Assembly (NCBI GenBank): GCA_003255065.1
Contig: QAOA01000712.1
Location: forward strand, 390,392-454,391
Direction: 5' to 3'
Origin: Cercis canadensis
Taxonomy: Eukaryota; Streptophyta; Magnoliopsida; Fabales; Fabaceae
DNA: 64,000 bases
The notes under the pieces are model-generated. The model did not search any database. It was given only the letters and a program-made list of their open reading frames with translations, and was not told the DNA's origin. Numbering within the stretch: the first letter of the stretch is position 1; the number at the start of each line of letters is the position of its first letter. Both the position numbers and the translations under genes were made by a program. Shown here piece by piece: positions 57,079 to 64,000 of the stretch.

Positions 57079-57439
57079 TGGTATCAAAGCTTCTTTCATT
57101 ATGATACACAAAACCTAAATCTCTTTCCTTCTTCTTCTTCTTCTTCCCTATAATATGCGATAGGTTCGTGCAGATAGAGACGCGACTAGAGGTCTGTCGC
57201 AAGCCTGTGCAAGGGTGCGACCTAAGCTATCACACTTGAGCTATCACACGTTCTTGGTGGTGGAACTCGTCTGCGGAGGCACGAACTGAAGTATCACACA
57301 TCTCTGTTGGTGTTCGAAGTGTCGCAAATCATCTCTGGTGATGGTTCCCATTGTCTGCAATAGTGGGTTTGCACCTAAGAGTGTTGCATTTCTAGATTGA
57401 GTGAAGTGTAGGGTGCATTCCCTTGGAAACTCAGGAATC

Positions 57440-59188
57440 ATGGCTGAGGACGAAATAGATAGGAAAATTGTAGCAAAGATAACCTCTTCCTCTACTAAGA
57501 TTACTAATTGAAAGCTGAATGGGAAGAACTATACTCAGTGGCAAAGGATAGTAAGGAGATATTTATCAAACATTGATATGCAAAATTATTTAACTAAAGG
57601 CCCCCCCCTCCACAATCAGATGAAGCAACAAGAAAAAAAATGGATGATGGAAGATGATAAAATTTTTTAATCAAATACTGAAAACATTAGAACCTGAATT
57701 GGATGATGCTACTAGTCATTATGATTGAGTAAAGGAGTTGTGGACTTATCTAGAATAAATATTTGCTAGTAAGGAGAATTTGATTCATGTTCATAAAGTA
57801 TTGTCTAATGTATACCAAGCTAAGCAAGATGAAGGAAAGACCCTAACCAATTTCTATACAGAGACAAAATAGGCTTTTGAGAAAATGAATTCATTATTTC
57901 CAATTACCAGTGATGTCAAAAAGATGCAAGAACAACAAGAGCATGTGGATGTTCAATGTTTTTTTAGCTCGATTAAAACCAGAATATGAGATAGTCCGCA
58001 GACAAATTCTGACTTTCAGGAACAAGCAATCTCACTTTTAGTGAGGCATTCTTTCGCCTTTGGCATGTGAGCAAAGACATAGCTGATGAACTAGCCAAAT
58101 GAGCTAAAGCATATGCCTTGATAAGTACCAATTCGAGGTCAGAACACACTAGATGAGGGAGGAGTGGAACTAGAGGTGGTAGAGGAGGAGGTCAGAATAA
58201 TGGACCACACACTTGTTTTGAGTGTGGTGAGACTGGACACATAAAAAGAAAATGCTGGAAATTAAATGGGAATGGAAAATTGCCACAATTTCAAGGATCT
58301 AGATGTGCTAACACTGCTACACATGATGGGCTCCTACCCACTCCACCTGGACCTAAACCTGAGCACCAAGTGACTATCCCTGTTGATGAGTATACTCGTC
58401 TTACATAGTTTTATGCCTCTCAGCAAGTTGTCTCTCCCTCCACTGCCACCCTAGCCCAAACAAGTAAACCCATAGCTTGCATTTCCTCATCATCTCGCAA
58501 CTGGGTTATTGACTTAGGAACAACATATCACATGACAGGTACTACAGGTACTCTATCATCCTTTCAACATTCTTCTTATTTATTGAATGTTACTCTAGTT
58601 GATGGATCATCTACCCTAGTTATAGAAAGCGGGACTATAGATATCACCCCATCTATTTTATTATCCTCCATTTTATGTGTGTTCCATTTTCCTTTTAACC
58701 TCCTATTTATTAGTAAGATCACACGCTCTCTTTACTGTAGTGTTCACTTCTTTCTTGACTTTTGCATCTTTCAGGATCTTGGGACGAAAAGGATTATTGG
58801 TAAGGGTCGTGAGTCTGATGGGTTGTATGTGTTGGAACACCCACATGAACTAGTGATAGGTCTAGTTGCTTGTACTAGTTCTGTTCCTCTACTCCCATTC
58901 ATTGCCAATTGGGTCACCCCTCCTTGACTGTTTTGAAAAAGATGTTTCCTAGTTTAGAGTCTGTATCTAGTTTATACTATGAAGCATGTCAGCTTGCTAA
59001 ACATACACGAGTGCCCCTTGCTCTTAGAGTCATTAAATAGGCTGCATCCCCTTTTGAGTTAGTTCATTCAGATATTTGGGGCTCATGTCCATTTGTGTCA
59101 AAATCAAAGTTATGATATTTTGTAACTTTTGTTGACGACCATTCAAGAACCACTTGGTTATATCTAATAGAAAATCATTCAAAAGTAT
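57440..59188 (+). pseudogene. Copia gag, protease and integrase remnants (left part)
   Basis: Gag reads KLNGKNYTQWQRIVRRYL near 57510. The zinc knuckle, protease and GAG-pre-integrase region follow in Copia order, and integrase ends where element B inserted. A C8 run at about 57601 and several breaks show decay. Confidence 0.75.
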
Positions 59189-59964
59189 TGATGAGAATCA
59201 AGGAAGCACCAACAAGATGCCAAATAAGCCATTGCAAGCAAAGAAGATGCAAGTGGCTTTTTGAGGGTTGATTGAGAAGATTAGGGCTCAAGGAGCAAGC
59301 CTAGAAGAAAGGAATGGAGATTGGATGGATGTGTGCTTAATTTGGGTGATAGAAGACACAACCGGTGAAAAGGGATAGACACAGGGTGCCCCAACACTCT
59401 TCAGGTAGAGGCCAGCACCTGAATTTTTTCTAGCTTCGGGCATTTTGTGTTTCCTTGTCAGAATGAGCTCTGAATTTAGTTCTTTTTTGGCCCAATTTTT
59501 AATGTAATTAAACCTATGTTTTTTCTCATTCAGTAGCGAAATTTCCTAGGGTTTTGGGCCCTGTTTATTGGGTTTAAACTCATTTACCCAATTAGGTTAA
59601 TTAGGTTAGTTTTGCTTCAAAGGGAGGTCATTCCCCTTGTGATGGTCAGAATTGGATTATTCAGAATTTGGAATTGAGAAGTCTCTTCCTTGGTTCTTTA
59701 GAAGAACTCTTAGAACTTATCAAGAATCTTAGATTCTTGTGGCATTCGATCCAAGACTTATCACTCACCTCTTATCCCCTCTTGAGTGTGACATTTATAT
59801 CCTCTTGGATACCTTTGGTTCCCACTTCACTAAGTGACGGGTCAATGTCCTATTTGTTTTGATTTGTGGTTCTGCTTCTAATGAACTTTGATTGGACAAT
59901 TCTCGGGCATCCGAATCTCTACCAAAACGTGTTGGGTCTCAGGCAATCCTGGAGGTTTGCATAA
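59189..59964 (+). repeat. 5' LTR of Gypsy element B
   Basis: 776 bp. Its first 200 bases carry a decayed copy of the polyprotein tail (GLIEKIRAQGA-like), as expected if the tail is encoded in the LTR. Confidence 0.8.
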
Positions 59965-60909
59965 TTTGGTATCAGAGCTCGGTTCTAATTGAGGTTCGAT
60001 TATCCATTTTTAATTCTGAAATATTTTTATTTTCCATATTTCTTTGTTGTTCTAGTGTTGTTCTTCATAGTTTTTTCTTGTTCTTGCTTTTGATTTGATG
60101 AAAAAAATTATGGGTATCTTTATGTTAATTCCATTTGCATCCTTGTAACGGCCCATAAGGTGTTGTTTGGGTGTTTTCCAATTTTTATTTTTGTGGTTTT
60201 TCTATGCAAAATGCAATTTCTGGGCTGTTGAACTTTCTAGGTCATCAATTGAACTTGTATGGAACATGATTAAAATCATAGTATAAAAAAAAAATTTGGG
60301 CAAGGTATGAACATTCAAAGTGTTCTTGAGAAAAATACTTGAAAATTCGTATAAAAAAAATTCTAGAATAGAATTCAAAAGTGTGGGATTAAGTATCCTT
60401 TAAGTTGTTTGATGCTTCATAACATAGTCTTGAGTTGAGATTGCTTTGAATTGCTCAAGTTGCATTTGAAATTGTTGGATTTTCTTAGAAACTTGAAAAT
60501 TTATGTTGCATCTTGGTTTTGAATTTCCAAGTGCCTCGTTAATTGTGTTTTCTTCTTGTTTGTTCACCTTATTCGGTGTTGAGTTCAATTTGTTTTGTTC
60601 TTGAACTTTGTTTTCTCTTGTTCTAGTGCTATTTGAATTCTTTGTATTGGTGTCATACTTTCCATTCTAGTGGTGAGTGATTTGCTGTGAAGTTTGTCAC
60701 AAAAGGCTATGCTCTTGGTTTGTTTATTAGTTCAATAAAGAACTAAAGAAAGTGAATTAAGAGTGGAAAAAGACAAGTGTGTGAGATTGTTAGAGGATAA
60801 GAGCTACTAGTGAGTCAAACACGAGTGTGAGTGACAATGTTGAGTACAAACACGTGAGGGAATATGTGAGGTTTTTTCCTTGCTAACATCTTTTTCAGGT
60901 TTTTACAAC

Positions 60910-61800
60910 CATGGGTAGAGAAAGAGAGGCATGAAACCAAGCTTTTATATTCCGTGCCATGCAGCAGCTCTTTGAGCGCACTAACATGAAATTTGATGAA
61001 ATGCATGACCGGATGAGAAGATATGAGGAAGACTTGCAAGGGAGACAACCACCTAGAGCTCCCGAAGTAAGGAGGACAAATGAGAGAGTTGTTATGGAGG
61101 ATGAGGAATATAATGAGTAAAACAATGTTGGAGGCCAAGACCGGTTTGCTAGACATGATGGAGGAAGGAGTACAAGACATGCTCATGTGGACCGTGACCT
61201 AAGCAGTATTAAAATGAAGATCCTATCTTTTCAAGACTTCTACACTATATGCCATGTCAATGGGAATGTATGAAGCATGGTCATTGATGGTGATAGTTGT
61301 ATCAATGTTGCTAGCAGTACCTTAGTTGATAAACTGAATCTATCTACTTTAAAGTATCCTAGACCCTATAAATTTTAGTGATTAAATGAATGTGAAGAGC
61401 TTATGGTGACTAGACAAGTGTTGGTATCATTTGCTATTGGGAGATATAAGGATGAAGTCCTATGTGATGTCGTTCCTATGCATGCGGGACATATTCTTTT
61501 AGGTAGGTCATGTCAATTTAATAGGCGTGTGACCTATGATGGGTACACAAATAAGTATTCTTTTACTTTGAACAAACAACCAATTACTCTTGTACCTTTG
61601 ACTCCTAAGCAATTACTTGATGATCAAGAGCGACTTCAAAATAGGAGTAAAACAATAAAAGAGGATGAGAGCTCAAAAGACAAAATGGTTGAGAGCTTGA
61701 AGGAAGATAGTGCAAAAGACGCCGAGAGCCCAAGTGGAGAGAAAAAGAGTGAGAAAGACCAAAAAAAAAAAAAAAANAAAAAAAAAAAAGAGCATTGAAA
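60910..61800 (+). pseudogene. Gag and protease of Gypsy element B
   Basis: Gag starts near 60910 (RAMQQLFERTNMKFDEMHDR, then DLQGRQPPRAPEVRR). The protease region reads NVASSTLVDKLNLSTLKYPR, SFAIGRYKDEVLCDVVPMHA and HDGYTNKYSF-like sequence. The following lysine-rich linker includes the N at 61777 within a poly-A run, which may hide the true length. It is broken at several points. Confidence 0.75.
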
Positions 61801-62042
61801 GAGAAGAGAAACAATAATTGAGTGTATATGCAAAAGAAAGTGAGCTTATTTCTCTTAGCACTAACAAATTTGATCTTTCTTTGCCTAGTGTTGTTATAAC
61901 TCTTTTTTAGGACTTTAGAGATGCTTCCTAACATTAAATTGACTTCATTGGAGCTGAGTTAAAGCAAGAAGGAAGACCTCTTGCATGCATCATTAAGGAG
62001 TTAAGTGAATTTGCCCTGAATGACCACACTTATGATAAGGAG

Positions 62043-62468
62043 ATGTATGCATTGGAGAGGGCGTTAGAGACTTGGCAACACTACCTTATTCCTAAGAAGT
62101 TTGTGAGAGTAGTCTTCGAATCGGGAGCTTGGGTATGGGAGGTGGCGAGGATCAATAACAATGCTCACAAGTTAGAGCTATCTAGTGAGTATGACTCAAA
62201 TGCCAATTATAATGACACTAATTGTTCTCCCATTAATGTAGGTGAAGATTCGAGGACTAAAATTTTTGAAGAAATTTTGAATGATGAGAATCAAGGAAGC
62301 ATTAACAAAACATTGAATGAGCCATTGCAAACAAAGAATATGCAAGTGGCTTTTGGAGGGTTGATTGAGAAGATTAGGGCTCAAGGAGCAATCCTAGAAG
62401 AAATGAATGAAAATTGGAGAGCCGTGTGCATAATTCGGGAGATAAAAGACACAATCGGTAAAAAGTGA
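62043..62468 (+). pseudogene. Polyprotein tail of element B, extending into the 3' LTR
   Basis: The frame begins with an RNase H scrap (EMYALERALETWQHYLIPKK), passes an integrase C-terminal module (EVARINNNAHKLELSSEYDS) and crosses the LTR start at 62282. It runs about 62 codons further (MQVAFGGLIEKIRAQGAILE). The last part is thus encoded by the LTR itself. Confidence 0.65.
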
Positions 62469-63075
62469 CAGAGACAGGGTGCCCCAGTGCTCTCCAGGTA
62501 GAGGCCAGGCACAACCTAGGCGGCCCAACGCTTGAAGCTTTTCAAGCTTTGCGTGTTTTGTGTTTCCTTGTCAGAATGGGCTCCGAATTTAGTTCTTTTT
62601 AGGCCCAATTTTTAATGTAATTAAACCTATGTTTTTCCTTTTTTAGTTGTGAGCTTTCTTAGGGTTTTGGGCCTTGTTTATTGTGCTTAAACTCATTTAC
62701 CCAATTAGATTAATTAGGTTAGTTTTGCTTTAAAGGGAGGTCATTCCCCTTGTGATGGTTAGAATTGGACTATTCAAAATTTGAAATAGAGAGGTCTCTT
62801 CCTTGGTTATTTAGAAGAACTTTTAGAACTTATCAAGAACCCTATGTTCTTGTGGTGTTCGATCTAAGACTTATTACTCACCCCCTATCCCCTCGAGTGT
62901 GGCATCTATATCTTCCCGGATACCTTTGGTTCCCACTTCGCTAAGTGAAAAGTCAAGGTCCTATTTGTTTTAATTTGTATTTTTGCTTCTAATGAACTTT
63001 GATTGGACAATTCTCGGGCATCCAAATCTCTACCAAAACATGTTAGGTCTTAGACAATCTTAGAGGTTCTCATCA
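62282..63075 (+). repeat. 3' LTR of Gypsy element B
   Basis: 794 bp with TGATGAGAA...TTCTCATCA ends. Confidence 0.8.
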
Positions 63076-63080
63076 AGTAT

Positions 63081-63965
63081 TCTCTATTTTTTTTGTAAAT
63101 TTTATGCAAAAATAAAAAATTAGCGTGGTTGTTCTATTCGTATCTTGTGTAGAGATAATGCTAAGGAATACTTTTCCACATCATTCAACTCTTTCTTATC
63201 TCAAAATGGAATTGTTCATCAATCTTCTTGTGTTGTTACCCCCACAACAAAATGGAGTAGTTGAAAGGAAGAAACGTCATCTCATGAAGGTTGCACGAGC
63301 TCTTTTATTTCATACACAAGTCCCTAAGATTTTATGGGCTGATGCAGTCTCTACTGCTTGTTTCTTAATTAACAGAATGCCTTCAACTGTCATTGATGGA
63401 CAGATTCCTTATTATGTGTTGTTTCCCTCACATTCACTATTTCTTCTCCCCCAAGAGTCTTTGGCTACTCTTGCTTTGTTCAAGATATTCGACCCTCAAT
63501 ATCAAAACTTGATCTTAGGTCATTAAAGTGTGTCTTTTTAGGCTACCCTCGGAATGAAAAAGGGTACTAGTGTTTCTCTCTTAAATTAAGTTGTTATCTA
63601 GTTTTTGTTGATGTTACTTTCTTTGAGTCTACTCCACTCTTTCTCTTTCCCCTTCACACTATGTACCAAAAGATGATTTCCTTATCTACATTGTTAGTGA
63701 AAAATCAGTATGGGCAACTTGTCCACCTATCACACAGGTTTACTATTGGTGTGCGCCACAACAGGTGGTAGCTCCTACATCTCAACTTGACTCACTACTG
63801 CCACCAGCTTCTTCACCCCTTGATCCATATCCTTTTCCACCTACATAGAGCTTGACCTTCCCATTGCTATTCGGAAAGGTAAATGAAGTTGTACCTATCT
63901 TATTTCTTCATTTGTTTCTTATTATGCTCTCTTTCCTTTGTCTAGGCCTTTCACCACATCTCTAG
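63081..63965 (+). pseudogene. Copia integrase remnants (right part)
   Basis: Integrase resumes after the insert with NSFLSQNGIVHQ-like and VVTPPQQNGVVERKKRHLMK, then ALLFHTQVPKILWADAVSTA and CFLINRMPSTVIDGQIPY. A proline-rich linker follows. The element continues past the window. Confidence 0.75.
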
Positions 63966-64000
63966 AGTCTGTTACGATTCTCAAATCCCTTTTAGAAGCA

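Larger units (their letters stand above)
59189..63075 (+). mobile_element. Ty3/Gypsy element B with both LTRs and target duplication
   Basis: LTRs are 59189-59964 and 62282-63075, starting TGATGAGAATC; the right one ends TTCTCATCA, the exact complement of the start. A perfect AGTAT duplication flanks it (59184-59188 and 63076-63080). Primer site TGGTATCAGAGC is at 59967-59978. Gag (about 60910-61200), protease (about 61275-61800) and a polyprotein tail (62043-62468) follow. Reverse transcriptase and integrase core were not recognised. The LTRs differ at about 9 percent of sites in a 215-bp stretch I compared by eye, so it is several million years old. It is broken at several points and sits in Copia integrase. 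Confidence 0.85.
56944..64000 (+). mobile_element. Ty1/Copia element running off the window, split by Gypsy element B
   Basis: The left LTR and primer site are followed by gag (57440-58150), a CCHC knuckle (CFECGETGHIKRKCW, 58215), a protease-like region (58490-58660, NWVIDLGTTYHMTG) and a pre-integrase region. Integrase follows (58930-59185: FELVHSDIWGSCPF, VTFVDDHSRTTWLYLIENHS) and resumes after the insert at 63081 (QQNGVVERKKRHLMKVARAL). The part beyond about 63500 resembles the linker towards reverse transcriptase. It is broken at many points. Confidence 0.8.

Overview
This is plant nuclear DNA from a dicot. It is AT-rich, has spliced genes with very long introns, and is packed with plant-type transposons: Ty1/Copia and Ty3/Gypsy elements primed by initiator-Met tRNA, plus CACTA, Mutator-like (MULE), hAT and PIF/Harbinger DNA elements. 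Giant transposon-filled introns and single N bases in homopolymers would fit a draft genome of a woody perennial such as grapevine, but the sequence does not prove the species.

One host gene is fully readable: a nuclear poly(A)-binding protein of the PABN/PABP2 type on the minus strand (36890 down to 21920). It has six exons that join in frame to 221 residues. Intron 2 is about 3.3 kb and intron 3 about 10.3 kb. A second small spliced gene (16623-17162, plus) encodes a GRF-type zinc finger protein with a C-terminal membrane segment. It lies next to MULE remains. A possible third gene or captured gene piece, with the tail exon at 39568-39669, lies inside what looks like a 4.26 kb PIF/Harbinger element.

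Layout. 177-1990: CACTA end with subterminal repeats and a duplicated block of degenerate telomere-like repeats. 1986-5573: old Tat-type Gypsy element split by a solo LTR. 5574-7190: minus-strand Copia-like LTR and leader. 7250-7372: possible MATH-domain relic. 8330-8935: Gypsy protease fragment. 9675-16000: minus-strand chromovirus-type Gypsy with both LTRs, its 3' LTR split by a solo LTR that has a perfect target duplication. 16.6-20.4 kb: GRF gene and MULE pieces. 21.9-36.9 kb: PABN gene; intron 3 holds a Tourist-like MITE and an old Copia element (26185-31245), into which a young gag-only LTR element (27078-28923) has inserted. 38.4-42.7 kb: PIF/Harbinger. 42.7-47.1 kb: Gypsy element A, minus. 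47.7-51.0 kb: hAT relic. 51.5-55.9 kb: MITE and fragments. 55.9-56.7 kb: a 44-bp minisatellite. 56.9 kb to the window end: a Copia element split by Gypsy element B (59189-63075).

The genes do not form a pathway. The main story is nested insertion, dated by target duplications and LTR identity. The most notable items are the gag-only element with two apparently identical LTRs, a Gypsy family whose reading frame runs into its own 3' LTR, the duplicated splice-donor region of PABN exon 5, and the possible gene capture by PIF/Harbinger. I saw no tRNA, rRNA, CRISPR or bacterial-type system.
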